From contig JAPPMA010000105.1 in assembly GCA_028819295.1 (NCBI GenBank), positions 26,683-64,970 of the forward strand: a stretch of DNA of 38,288 bases. Reading direction: 5' to 3'. This stretch comes from a bacterium (GTDB taxonomy: Bacteria; Actinomycetota; Acidimicrobiia; Acidimicrobiales; Bin134). The notes beneath the pieces were generated by a model that did not search any database, was not told the origin of the DNA, and worked only from the letters and a program-made list of their open reading frames with translations. The first letter of the stretch is position 1. Every line of letters begins with the position of its first letter. Below are positions 1 through 7,490 of the stretch, piece by piece. A program made the translations under genes and the position numbers.

Positions 1-139
1 GCAGCAACGTGCGCTGGCGCGGACAATGCCGAGGTCCGGCCACCTGGACAACCTCATGAAACAGGTGAGTGAGGCGTCTCGGCTGCAGCAACGTGCGCTG
101 GCGCGGACAATGCCGAGGTCCGGCCACCTGGACAACCTC
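1..139 (+). repeat. 84-bp-period tandem repeat at the left edge
   Basis: Bases 1-55 recur exactly at 85-139, so the period is 84 bp, or 28 codons. The repeat lies in frame inside the adjacent gene and encodes a unit running from MPRSGHLDNL to QQRALART. The window begins inside the array, so more copies may lie upstream. Confidence 0.9.
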
Positions 140-604
140 GCGAATCAATTGGAATGCATCAGTGGGGCGTTAGACGTGGCTGCCAATGCCACGGTTGTGT
201 CAAGGCTGCTTCCTCAAATTGAGGCCTTTTCTGACCTCCGCAACTATTCGGCAAATTCTGACCCATCGATGGAATCTTGCACAGGAGTCAATAGCCATTG
301 GATTGACCACAATAGTACTGAAGAGTTGGTCGATCCTTTAGAAGATCCCTCAGATGAGCAAATTCAATGGGCGGATCTAGTTGCTTGTGTGATGGCTCGC
401 TTTCTTATTTGCCTGCTATTGATGATGATGTGCGCTGATATAGGATTGCAAACTGGAATAGCGCCATTAGACGACTCATTCGTTGCATCAGAGACCATTC
501 TAAGCGGCATTTTCTATACCATCTACAATAACGAGAGCTTGCCAGTGTATTTGTTTTGGCTTCCACTTACCCTCTTTTTTATAAGAAATCATAAGGAGAG
601 ATAG
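2..604 (+). CDS. Hypothetical membrane protein with N-terminal 28-aa repeats (5' end outside window)
   Basis: I do not recognise the family. The reading frame is open from base 2, before the first ATG at 26, and that ATG sits inside a repeat unit, so the true start probably lies upstream. The N-terminal part repeats a 28-residue unit containing MPRSGHLDNL. An acidic, Asn/Ser-rich middle follows, then two hydrophobic stretches near the C-terminus (around VMARFLICLLLMMMC and LPVYLFWLPLTLFFI) and a basic end, NHKER. This suggests a soluble repeat domain tethered by two membrane segments. Base composition is clearly more AT-rich than the metabolic genes to the right, which suggests acquired DNA. 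Its stop is followed after 4 nt by the next small ORF, whose ribosome binding site lies within the last codons here, so the two may be coupled. Confidence 0.6.
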   Translation, partial: QQRALARTMPRSGHLDNLMKQVSEASRLQQRALARTMPRSGHLDNLANQLECISGALDVAANATVVSRLLPQIEAFSDLRNYSANSDPSMESCTGVNSHWIDHNSTEELVDPLEDPSDEQIQWADLVACVMARFLICLLLMMMCADIGLQTGIAPLDDSFVASETILSGIFYTIYNNESLPVYLFWLPLTLFFIRNHKER

Positions 605-608
605 TCAA

Positions 609-758
609 GTGGAAAAGCCTCAGCCTGTCCCTTTTTTCGGTTGTGAAGCAGAGACATTGCAGGTCTTCGTGGATGACCTTGCTATTGAGTCCGCGTATGC
701 CGCCGAAGAATGGGACATGGTGGGGGACTTGGACCGTGTCTTGGATCCCTCCCAGTAG
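609..758 (+). CDS. Small hypothetical protein (49 aa, GTG start)
   Basis: A short ORF starts at GTG 609 and stops at TAG 756-758. A good Shine-Dalgarno AAGGAG at 593-598 lies 10 nt upstream, inside the end of the preceding gene, which is the main support for translation. The product begins VEKPQPVPFF and is acidic, with no recognisable domain, signal peptide or membrane segment. It could be a small partner of the upstream membrane protein or a decayed antitoxin, since a PIN-like remnant follows it. Function unknown. Confidence 0.4.
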   Translation: MEKPQPVPFFGCEAETLQVFVDDLAIESAYAAEEWDMVGDLDRVLDPSQ

Positions 759-766
759 TCGCCACT

Positions 767-799
767 GTGCTACTGGTTGACGCTCACGTCCTCATCTAA
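767..799 (+). pseudogene. Possible N-terminal remnant of a PIN-domain (VapC-like) toxin
   Basis: Nine bases after the preceding stop, GTG CTA CTG GTT GAC GCT CAC reads VLLVDAHVLI and then meets TAA. A hydrophobic strand followed by D-A-x-V-L is how PIN-domain toxins usually begin, the Asp being the first metal ligand. Only ten codons exist, so if the reading is right this is the stub of a lost toxin gene. The match is very short and may be chance. Confidence 0.25.
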
Positions 800-836
800 T
801 TTCAGCGCGACGGGGGCGTGCATGAAATGCGTGCCA

Positions 837-1373
837 TCAGAGGTCCATGAATGAGCAAAGCGCGACCATTCCCTCTTCTAGGGAACCGCCGTATGGTTGC
901 ATCCATGGTGGAGGTTGTAGGGGATCCAAATCGATCCAGGCTGTGTCGGTTCCAGCGCTTCCACCATGCTGCGAACCGATGCCTGGGCTGCCAGCGTCCC
1001 AATTCTGCAACAACACATCTTTCGGTAGGGCCCAACAATGGGCGTTTGAAGGGCTGAGTCCAAGGCAGACGGCTATCTCGTAGTTCTGATCGCGTAACTG
1101 CTGGAACTTGTACCTGCCGTTCTTCCAAAGCGTGGACGACTTGACCTCTACTCGGACGCCTTCCACAAGCAGGTCGGCATCGCTATCGGGGGACCGAGCG
1201 ACCCTTAGGCCCTCAACGTCGCACAGACCCGCCACAAGCTCTTCAGCGATCTTGCCCCGTTGCCTGGATGGACGTGACTTGATCCAGGCAAATGGGCTAT
1301 TTCGCCACTCCAAGTCCTCGTCCTCGTAACTCGCGCTGAGTCGTAGCGACAGTTGTTCAAGTTTCTCGTACAT
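837..1373 (-). CDS. PD-(D/E)XK restriction endonuclease-like protein of a type II R-M system
   Basis: A 178-aa protein with the core of the PD-(D/E)XK nuclease fold: a helix with Glu44/Glu45 (GKIAEELV), an acidic strand with Asp65/Asp67 (SDADLLVEG), and Glu76-Val-Lys78 (VEVKSS). This is the metal-binding and catalytic pattern of type II restriction enzymes and related nucleases. Its start has AGGAG 9 nt upstream. It lies 35 nt downstream of a beta-class DNA methyltransferase on the same strand, and this pairing is the best argument that it is the cognate restriction enzyme. The recognition sequence cannot be read from the protein. The C-terminal third, rich in Gly, Pro and Trp, may hold specificity. 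Alternatives are a Vsr-like or repair nuclease. Confidence 0.7.
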   Translation of the reverse strand: MYEKLEQLSLRLSASYEDEDLEWRNSPFAWIKSRPSRQRGKIAEELVAGLCDVEGLRVARSPDSDADLLVEGVRVEVKSSTLWKNGRYKFQQLRDQNYEIAVCLGLSPSNAHCWALPKDVLLQNWDAGSPGIGSQHGGSAGTDTAWIDLDPLQPPPWMQPYGGSLEEGMVALCSFMDL

Positions 1374-1408
1374 TTCCTATCGCTCCTGGTCCGAAGTGCG
1401 TCGCGGAA

Positions 1409-2296
1409 CTAGAAGAGGGTCTCTAGGGATTTGGAGGTTTCTTGCATTTCGTCAAGCAGCGCGTCGCAGCCCTCGAGCTCGGGGTTGGTGAAGGCTAGGC
1501 GGCGGATCATAACTTGGATGGCCTCGGGGTTGCTATCGACAAGGAGGTAGTCGCGGCCGTGTTTGGCGGCGGCTTCGCCCAGGGTACCGCTGCCGGCGAA
1601 GAAGTCGAGCAGGAGATCGTCCGGCCTTGAATGGACCTTTACCAGGCGTTCGAGGACGCCGAGCGGCTTTTGGGTGGTGTAGCCAGTTTTCTCCTTGCCA
1701 TTGGGACTTACGATGGTATGCCACCATACGTCGGTGGGGGTCTTGCCCCGGGCTGCCTTCTCTTTTCCGACCAGGCCGGGAGCCATGTAGGGAATTCTGT
1801 CCATCTCTTCGAAGTTGAACGTGTAGTTGGTGGGGTTCTTGGCGTACCAAAGGATGCTGTCGTGCTTGGCCGACCACTTCTTCTTAGAGCGGGCCCCGTA
1901 GTCGTAGGCCCAGATGATCTCGTTCATGAAGGAGTCCCGGCCGAAAATCTGGTCGAGTAGCACCTTGCAGTAGTGGACCTCTCGGTAGTCGATGTGGAGA
2001 AAGAAGCTGCCCGTGTCAGCTAGGACTCGGAGGGCTTCTTCGAACCGGGGGGCCAGAAAGGCCATGTAGTCGTCGAATGCGTCGTCGTAGCCTGACTTGC
2101 CAAGGCGGATCGTCTGATAGCGGCGGCCAGCGAAGCCGGTCCTATCGCCATTGGCCTCGTCATGTACGGTCTTGATCCGCTCGCGCTCCTGCCGCTTGCC
2201 GGTGTTGAAAGGCGGGTCAATGTAGATGAGGTCGAAGCTGGCGTCGGGCAAGCCCTGCAACACGGGCAGGTTGTCGTCAAAAATGATCTTCCCCAT
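1409..2296 (-). CDS. Site-specific DNA methyltransferase, beta-class (N6-adenine or N4-cytosine)
   Basis: A 295-aa protein. Catalytic motif IV, Asp27-Pro-Pro-Phe30, comes first (FDLIYIDPPFNTGK), and the SAM-binding motif I, FAGSGT at about 233-238, comes near the C-terminus. The order IV, target-recognition region, I defines beta-class amino-methyltransferases, which methylate the exocyclic amino group of adenine or cytosine. The length is normal and nothing is broken. It is the first gene of a two-gene minus-strand operon with a PD-(D/E)XK nuclease, so it should protect host DNA from that enzyme. Making methyltransferase before nuclease suits establishment in a new host. DPPF rather than DPPY leaves the methylated base uncertain. 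The flanking DNA is atypical, which suggests transfer. Confidence 0.9.
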   Translation of the reverse strand: MGKIIFDDNLPVLQGLPDASFDLIYIDPPFNTGKRQERERIKTVHDEANGDRTGFAGRRYQTIRLGKSGYDDAFDDYMAFLAPRFEEALRVLADTGSFFLHIDYREVHYCKVLLDQIFGRDSFMNEIIWAYDYGARSKKKWSAKHDSILWYAKNPTNYTFNFEEMDRIPYMAPGLVGKEKAARGKTPTDVWWHTIVSPNGKEKTGYTTQKPLGVLERLVKVHSRPDDLLLDFFAGSGTLGEAAAKHGRDYLLVDSNPEAIQVMIRRLAFTNPELEGCDALLDEMQETSKSLETLF

Positions 2297-2498
2297 CTCT
2301 GGTCATCCTAGGCATAGCCCTGTTGTGAACTGGTGCATTTGTGTATGTGGGGGATTAGTTGCCTCTTGCCGCAGTTATACAGAGGCTGGCCTGCGGCCTT
2401 TGGCCTAGTTCCCACTCTGGGCCCGGTGTCCATAGATATTGAAAATTAATGACATATGCGTAATCAACAGGTCTTTCCACATATCCACAGGAGCCTCC

Positions 2499-2597
2499 AT
2501 GAGCAACGGCAGCAGGCCGGTAGCATGGGCAGTCGAAAATCCAAGATTGGGCGAGGGCAGCCCGGAGGAAACATGCATCAAGTGCGAATACATCTGA
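2499..2597 (+). CDS. Small ORF (32 aa) overlapping the DUF1902-like gene
   Basis: ATG at 2499 is preceded by AGGAG at 2489-2493 with an ideal 5-nt gap, a better start signal than that of the overlapping longer gene. The peptide runs from MSNGSRPVAW to CIKCEYI and stops at TGA 2595-2597, overlapping the next gene by 25 nt in another frame. It ends with a CxxC pair. It may be a leader peptide coupling translation into the next gene, or a small protein of its own. No family recognised. Confidence 0.35.
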   Translation: MSNGSRPVAWAVENPRLGEGSPEETCIKCEYI

Positions 2598-2806
2598 ACC
2601 ATGAGCAGGGTGTTCGGTGGTGGGCTGAGGACGACCTTGGTTTTACCGGAGGTTCCGACGACCTGGAAGAACTTTTGGGGATGATTACAGAGTGGGCAGA
2701 ATGCGAAGGGGTCCTCGCCGACCTGTCGGTTTCATTCACTCATGACGCGCTGATGGCCACGTTGCCCCAGCCAACAGAGGCCCTCGGGGTTCCAGAGCGT
2801 CTCTGA
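2573..2806 (+). CDS. DUF1902/HicB-like small protein (possible antitoxin)
   Basis: From ATG 2573 this encodes 77 aa. The first half (VRIHLNHEQGVRWWAEDD, then GFTGGSDDLEELLGMI) follows the DUF1902/HicB pattern: a beta strand ending in a turn, Trp-rich strand, acidic 'xDxxG' turn, then a helix beginning with DDLEEL. Such folds serve as antitoxins or DNA-binding partners in TA modules. GGAGGA at 2564-2569 lies only 3 nt before this ATG, so initiation may depend on the overlapping small ORF. In-frame ATGs at 2525 and 2456 would give longer forms, but they add a low-complexity Gln/Arg-rich leader. No HicA-like toxin is next to it. Transcribed away from the R-M operon. Confidence 0.5.
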   Translation: MHQVRIHLNHEQGVRWWAEDDLGFTGGSDDLEELLGMITEWAECEGVLADLSVSFTHDALMATLPQPTEALGVPERL

Positions 2807-2837
2807 GAGAGGAGCAGTAGATGCCCAGCGCCCAAGC

Positions 2838-2854
2838 AGAGGCCGCTGGCCTCT
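2838..2854. terminator. Hairpin between convergent genes
   Basis: A perfect 7-bp stem, AGAGGCC/GGCCTCT with a 3-nt loop, lies between the converging small gene and methyltransferase gene and overlaps the stop of the latter. There is no U-run, so it would be at best a weak bidirectional terminator. Confidence 0.35.
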
Positions 2855-3677
2855 AGGGATTTGCTGGCCGGAAGCGGAGGCCTAGTAGCACGGGGATTTC
2901 GTCTTCGAGGCTTGGCGGGATGAAGAAGTCGGTGTGTCGGGTGGGGGCTTCTTCTAGGGCGCTTTTGGTGACCTCGGTGAAGCCGTCAACCACTAGCCCG
3001 GCGTCGAAGGCGCGGTTCAGTTCTTCGGAAATGGGCCGATGGAAGTTGAGTTGCTTTTGGGGCTGACCGGGCATTCCGACGACTTCTTGGGCCATCGGTG
3101 TGAGGTAGTGGGAGATGATGATTCCCTCTCGTTGATCCTCGCCCGCCAGTTCTCCTTCAACCCTGTATTGCAGGTTGCTGGGGTTCTTGAACACCGGATG
3201 CATGGTGACCACCACTGCCACGCCGCCAGGCTTCAAGCAGTGGACGATGGCAGCGAAGAGGTCTTCGCTGGCTGGGATGTCCATGAGTGCCATGGTGCAT
3301 GTCACAAAGTCGAACGAGCTCGGCTCGACATGGTCGGCTGTTTCAGCCAGCGGGAAGCAGAGCCACTCGATTTCTGCGCTGCGGTCATATGGCTCGGCAT
3401 GCTCTAGGAAAGTCTTCGACTGGTCGGCTCCGGTGACTTGGGCCCCGAGTTCGACGAGCTGGCGAGCCAGGACGCCGCTGCCGCAGCAGAGGTCGATGCC
3501 TCGCTTGCCTTGGACATCGCCCAACAGGTTCAGGGTGGTCGGCAGCACCAGGTTCCGGTGCCAGTCATTGCCAGCATCCCCGTGGCGGCTGTCGTAGTAG
3601 TGGGCGAGTACGTTCCAGTCGTCTTTCACCCGCTGGTCATGCTCGGCACTGGGTCGCTGACTCTTGGCATCAGACAT
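2853..3677 (-). CDS. Class I SAM-dependent methyltransferase
   Basis: A 274-aa protein from ATG 3677 (MSDAKSQRPS). The SAM motif I is GIDLCCGSGVLARQL, followed by an acidic residue after strand 2 (VTGADQS), a motif II region (SFDFVTCTMALMDI), and LKPGGVAVV after it. This is the Rossmann-fold layout of small-molecule methyltransferases of the UbiE/Methyltransf_11 type. The substrate cannot be deduced. It begins 49 nt downstream of the ketosteroid-dehydrogenase-like gene and may be last in that transcript. A longer frame exists upstream, but its Pro/Ala/Ser-rich extension overlaps the neighbour and looks like an artefact. The stop falls inside a hairpin shared with the convergent gene. Confidence 0.8.
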   Translation of the reverse strand: MSDAKSQRPSAEHDQRVKDDWNVLAHYYDSRHGDAGNDWHRNLVLPTTLNLLGDVQGKRGIDLCCGSGVLARQLVELGAQVTGADQSKTFLEHAEPYDRSAEIEWLCFPLAETADHVEPSSFDFVTCTMALMDIPASEDLFAAIVHCLKPGGVAVVVTMHPVFKNPSNLQYRVEGELAGEDQREGIIISHYLTPMAQEVVGMPGQPQKQLNFHRPISEELNRAFDAGLVVDGFTEVTKSALEEAPTRHTDFFIPPSLEDEIPVLLGLRFRPANP

Positions 3678-3726
3678 GGGAAGTCGTGGTCCTAACTCGG
3701 TGGCAGCCGATCTGCCGCGGGCCACG

Positions 3727-5283
3727 CTAGCTGGCGGCGGCGGTTCCGGCGGCGTGGGCGGCGACCAGGAGAGGGCCGATGGTCCCGCCTGCGCCGGGGT
3801 AGGCGGCGCCCAAGGGGCTGGCTGCGGCGTTGCCCACCGCGTAGAGGCCTTCGATGGGGCCACCTTCTTGGTGGCGGACTTGCCCATGGATGTCGGTGCG
3901 GGGGCCGCCCTTGGTGCCCAGGCAGCCGGGATGGAGGCGGACGGCGTAGAACGGCGGCTCTTCGACGGGACCGAGGGTTGGATGGGGGGCCGTCGGATCG
4001 CCGACAAAGCGGTCGTAGATCGAGCGGCCCCGGCCGAAATCGGGGTCGTCGCGGGTGGCGGCCAACTGGTTGAATCGGGTCACAGACGCGGCCAGTTCAT
4101 ACGGGTCCACGCCGATAGCACCAGCGAGCCCAGCCAAGCTATCGGCTCGGTGCAGCCATGTCGGGTTGGAATCACCTCGGCGAAGCGGCCCCAAGCGATA
4201 CTCGCGGCGGTAGCCGGAGTCGAATACCAGCCAGGCGGTGGCCGCCGGGTATTGGAACCCGGTGGGGTCGAAGGACTGCATGGCCCGGCCTACGTCGTTG
4301 TAGTTGCGGGCCTCGTTGGCGAACCGCCGTCCCCGGGAGTCCACCATCAGCGATCTGGGCCGGGCCCGCTCGGTGAGCACCAGCCGGTGGAATAGCTCGC
4401 CGTCGATGGCCTCTCCGGGCACGGTCATGGCCGGACACCACCACGCCTCGGCCATGTTGCCCAACTCGGCTCCGGCGGTCAGCGACAATCGCAGCGCAGT
4501 GCCGTCCATGCCGGGGGCGCCTACCGGCCCGGTCATTGGCCCTCGCAGAAACGCCTGCACCAGGGCCGGGTCTCGCTCGAAACCGCCGGAGGCCAAGATC
4601 ACCCGCCCGGTGATCACATCGGCACCGATGCGCACGCCGTTCACTGTGCCGCCCGATTGAGCCAAGCCGTCTACTCCCACGCTGGTGAGAATGGCTACTC
4701 CCGAAGCCTCCGATGCTTCCACCAATGAGGCGAGCATCGACCGGCCCATGGTGATCACGCCGCGCTGAAACCGGTCTGCAACCTCGGCTCGGTTGAATTC
4801 ACCGGTTGCCAACTCCCGGTACGTGATCGGCGCGGTCACGTTGGGCGCAGTGCGGATGCGCTGGTCGAGCTCCGGTGACGCCTCGCGGGGCTGGGGCTCC
4901 AGGGGGCGGTGGCCTGGCTTTCCGCCCGGCAGCTCGGGGTGATAGTCGGGGTAGGGAACCGTCTGCCACGAAAGCCCGGTGGTCGACTCCAGCCAATCGG
5001 CCACCGCCGGCGCCTGATCGGCGAAGTAGTCGACTAACTCGTCGTCTACATCGCCCAGCCGGAGCGCCCGAAGATACTGCCGCGCCTCAGCGGTAGAGTC
5101 GTCCACTCCGTCCGCCGCCATGAGCCGATTGGCCGGCATCCAGGCCAAACCTCCCGATAGCGCGGTGGTTCCGCCCAGCACCGGGGCCCGCTCCACCACG
5201 GTCACTTCGGCCCCCGCCTGGGCCGCGGCCACCGCCGCAGTCAATCCGGCAGCCCCCGACCCGACAACCACTACCGAGGACAT
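3727..5283 (-). CDS. FAD-binding dehydrogenase, 3-ketosteroid-delta-1-dehydrogenase-like
   Basis: An FAD-dependent dehydrogenase of the FAD_binding_2 family (518 aa). It starts with the Rossmann motif GSGAAG at residues 8-13, then GGTTALSGGLAWMP, typical of the ketosteroid dehydrogenase/fumarate reductase group. Near the C-terminus is YPGAGGTIGP, with Tyr495 and Gly499. In KstD enzymes an equivalent Y-x3-G pair sits in the active site and polarises the 3-keto group. This makes delta-1-dehydrogenation of a ketosteroid or similar cyclic ketone plausible but not proven. ATG 5283 puts the nucleotide-binding motif at the N-terminus as usual; an earlier in-frame start would overlap the ABC permease gene. 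It lies 22 nt after that gene, probably in the same transcript. Confidence 0.75.
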   Translation of the reverse strand: MSSVVVVGSGAAGLTAAVAAAQAGAEVTVVERAPVLGGTTALSGGLAWMPANRLMAADGVDDSTAEARQYLRALRLGDVDDELVDYFADQAPAVADWLESTTGLSWQTVPYPDYHPELPGGKPGHRPLEPQPREASPELDQRIRTAPNVTAPITYRELATGEFNRAEVADRFQRGVITMGRSMLASLVEASEASGVAILTSVGVDGLAQSGGTVNGVRIGADVITGRVILASGGFERDPALVQAFLRGPMTGPVGAPGMDGTALRLSLTAGAELGNMAEAWWCPAMTVPGEAIDGELFHRLVLTERARPRSLMVDSRGRRFANEARNYNDVGRAMQSFDPTGFQYPAATAWLVFDSGYRREYRLGPLRRGDSNPTWLHRADSLAGLAGAIGVDPYELAASVTRFNQLAATRDDPDFGRGRSIYDRFVGDPTAPHPTLGPVEEPPFYAVRLHPGCLGTKGGPRTDIHGQVRHQEGGPIEGLYAVGNAAASPLGAAYPGAGGTIGPLLVAAHAAGTAAAS

Positions 5284-5305
5284 GTTGGGCTCAATTCTCA
5301 ACCCG

Positions 5306-6082
5306 TCAGTCTCGGGGAGTCCAGCGGAACCACCGGGTGACGATGAGGGCACCGGCCACACCCCACGCCGCCATGACCAGCCAGTTGGTTACGGGCCAAA
5401 TCGACTCGTCGCTGAGCGGGTCGAAACTGCGTTGCAGGGCCACCGCCAGGTGCCTGATGGGGAATATGTCGCCGATCAGGGTGATCGCCCGGGGTGTTTC
5501 GTCGGTGGCAGGCACATAGACGTCGGAAACGAAGTAAAGCGGCAAGACGACCAGGTTGAGGAACGGCGGGCCGGTCGTCTCATTGGGTACCAAGTTGGTG
5601 AACGCCAACCCAAGGGCACAGAACACTGCGCCCCCAATGATCAAGGTCACGATCAGGCTGGGGACCGTCTTCCACAACAGATCCACGTCGTAGACCGCCC
5701 AGCCGATCAACGCCATCAGCACCGCCATAAGAGCGATCACGGCGTAAGCGGTGGCAACCAGTCCCCCCATGAACACCCAGGGACGTATTGGGGTGCCCCG
5801 CACTCTCTTGAGGATGCTCGTCTCGCGGCGGAAGACCGTGACGATGGCCAGATTCACGAATGAGGCCTGGACCACCGACAACGCGATGATGCCCGGCACA
5901 AAGCGACTGGCCAGCTTCGGGCCGACCGGGGTGACCAAGTCATTGCCGAAGAGAGCGGTGAGCACGAACAAGAAGATGAGGGGCAGGACGACGGTGAAAA
6001 AGCTGGCCAATGGGTTGCGCCACAGCAGCACGAAGTCGAAGCGGGTCTGCGTAGCCAGCTGCTGGAGGCTGCCACCATTCAT
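5306..6082 (-). CDS. ABC-2 type transporter permease
   Basis: A 258-aa integral membrane protein with about six hydrophobic segments: near residues 25-45, 65-88, 103-130, 138-160, 168-188 and 232-252. The layout is that of ABC-2 exporter permeases, with an N-terminal cytoplasmic stretch (TRFDFVLLWRNP) before the first segment. It overlaps the ATP-binding subunit gene by 4 nt (ATGA), so the two are translationally coupled and should assemble as a permease dimer with two ATPases. The exported substrate is unknown; relatives export drugs, lipids or polyketides. The neighbouring flavoenzyme suggests a hydrophobic compound, but that is inference. Confidence 0.88.
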   Translation of the reverse strand: MNGGSLQQLATQTRFDFVLLWRNPLASFFTVVLPLIFLFVLTALFGNDLVTPVGPKLASRFVPGIIALSVVQASFVNLAIVTVFRRETSILKRVRGTPIRPWVFMGGLVATAYAVIALMAVLMALIGWAVYDVDLLWKTVPSLIVTLIIGGAVFCALGLAFTNLVPNETTGPPFLNLVVLPLYFVSDVYVPATDETPRAITLIGDIFPIRHLAVALQRSFDPLSDESIWPVTNWLVMAAWGVAGALIVTRWFRWTPRD

Positions 6083-7065
6083 GGACTCGGCTCTTCTGCG
6101 CTATCGGTTTCGCTGACCAAAGCCAGATAGGTGTCTTCCAGCGTAGGGGCTCGAACTTCGAGCGATTCGACACTGCCTCTCAGTCGACGTGCGGTCGCCA
6201 GCAGCACGGCCACGGTGTCAGTGACCTGGTCAGTCTCGATGACCAGCGTTGCGGGTCCCTCGCCAGGACTAGTGCTCGTCTCCCCGTGTTCGCCAGCTTC
6301 CTTGAGCACAGCTGCCGCAGCTCGAAGCTGGTCGGGCAATTCGTCCAACGGCACCTCTTGGGCATTCCACGAGATTCGGGTTTGCAGCGACGCCGCTTCA
6401 GCCAGGTCTGCGGCCGTTCCCTTGGCAATGATCTGTCCGGCGGCGATCACCGAGATGCGGTCGGCCAGGTTCTGGGCCTCATCCATGTAATGGGTGGTGA
6501 GCAGAACGGTCACCCCCAGGTCGCGCAGGCCGTCGATCATGGCCCACGCCTCCCGACGGGCGGTCGGGTCGAATCCGGTAGTGGGTTCGTCGAGGAACAG
6601 CAGCTCAGGGTTTCCCACCAGCGCCAAGGCCAGATCAAGCCTGCGACGTTGACCCCCCGACAAGCGCCCGACCCGTTGGTCGCGGTGATCAGCCAGCCCG
6701 ACCAGTTTGAGCACTTCGGACACCGGGCGAGGGGCGGGGAAGTACGCGGCCCACATGATCACCGTCTCGGCGACCGTCAGGTACTCCTCGGGCTGGGACT
6801 CCTGCAACACGATCCCGATTCGCTCTCGCCAATCCAGGCCGGCGCTCGCCGGATCTTGGCCGAGCACAGAGACTTTGCCGGCAGTTCGGGCCCGGAAGCC
6901 TTCGAGGATTTCGACCGTGGTGGTCTTGCCTGCGCCGTTCGGCCCCAGGAAGGCCAGGATCTCGCCCTCTTCCATGTGGAGGTCAACGCCGGCGACGGCC
7001 TCGTGCGCGCCGTAGGACTTGTGCAGGCCGGTTACCTCGATTGCCGGGCTGCGCATCGTGTTCAC
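6079..7065 (-). CDS. ABC transporter ATP-binding protein (DrrA/CcmA type)
   Basis: A 328-aa ATPase with Walker A GPNGAGKTT at 41-49, the signature LSGGQ at 135-139, Walker B with catalytic Glu (LLFLDEPTTG) and a switch His (LLTTHYMDEAQ). The C-terminal domain of about 100 residues is usual in DrrA-like exporter ATPases. It powers the permease encoded immediately downstream, with which it overlaps by 4 nt. The start is GTG 7065 or ATG 7056; neither has a strong ribosome binding site. All catalytic motifs are intact. Confidence 0.92.
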   Translation of the reverse strand: MNTMRSPAIEVTGLHKSYGAHEAVAGVDLHMEEGEILAFLGPNGAGKTTTVEILEGFRARTAGKVSVLGQDPASAGLDWRERIGIVLQESQPEEYLTVAETVIMWAAYFPAPRPVSEVLKLVGLADHRDQRVGRLSGGQRRRLDLALALVGNPELLFLDEPTTGFDPTARREAWAMIDGLRDLGVTVLLTTHYMDEAQNLADRISVIAAGQIIAKGTAADLAEAASLQTRISWNAQEVPLDELPDQLRAAAAVLKEAGEHGETSTSPGEGPATLVIETDQVTDTVAVLLATARRLRGSVESLEVRAPTLEDTYLALVSETDSAEEPSP

Positions 7066-7118
7066 TATGGGCGCTGCGGGAAGGCAGGGCTACTTCGGAG
7101 CGGGCTTTTGGAAGCGAT

Positions 7119-7490
7119 TCAACTTTCTAGCATGGAGGCCAACGCAGCGGTGTCGAACCACTGGGAGAGGCGGCAGATGCGGCCATCTTGGACGTCGAAG
7201 ATGTCCACTGCGTCGAAGGCAACCTCTTGTCCATCGGCCGTGGCGCCGTTGAAGGTGATCTCCACCACAACGGTGCTGCCGGCTTCCAGAAACCGGGTGG
7301 GGTTGTCTTGGTGGACCGGGAAGCGCTCGAAGATCTTCTGGAACATGGCGATGGCCTTGTCGGATCCGATTCGGGGGCGGGAACCAGAGGGGATCAGGTC
7401 GAGTTCGGGATGCAGCACCGAAGCCATGAGATCCCAGTCCTCGGCGTTGAGAGCCGCGAAGTAATCCTTGACTGTCTCTAGGGGGCTCAT
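7119..7490 (-). CDS. SnoaL-like (NTF2-fold) protein
   Basis: A 123-aa protein starting MSPLETVKDYFAALNAEDWD, with the segment order of the SnoaL/NTF2-like fold: two N-terminal helices, the LHPELDLIPSGS loop, a VVVEITFNGATADG strand pair and a C-terminal strand plus IxRLxQWFD. Members act as hydrolases, cyclases, isomerases (ketosteroid isomerase has this fold) or binding proteins. The ATG at 7490 overlaps the TGA of the upstream LLM oxidoreductase (ATGA), so it is coupled to it and may act on the same substrate. A longer N-terminal form reading back into that gene is unlikely. Confidence 0.75.
   Translation of the reverse strand: MSPLETVKDYFAALNAEDWDLMASVLHPELDLIPSGSRPRIGSDKAIAMFQKIFERFPVHQDNPTRFLEAGSTVVVEITFNGATADGQEVAFDAVDIFDVQDGRICRLSQWFDTAALASMLES

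Noticed and set aside
3678..4007. 110-aa N-terminal extension of the SAM methyltransferase
   Set aside because: It is Pro/Ala/Ser-rich, overlaps the end of the upstream flavoenzyme gene, and the methyltransferase fold begins normally after ATG 3677.
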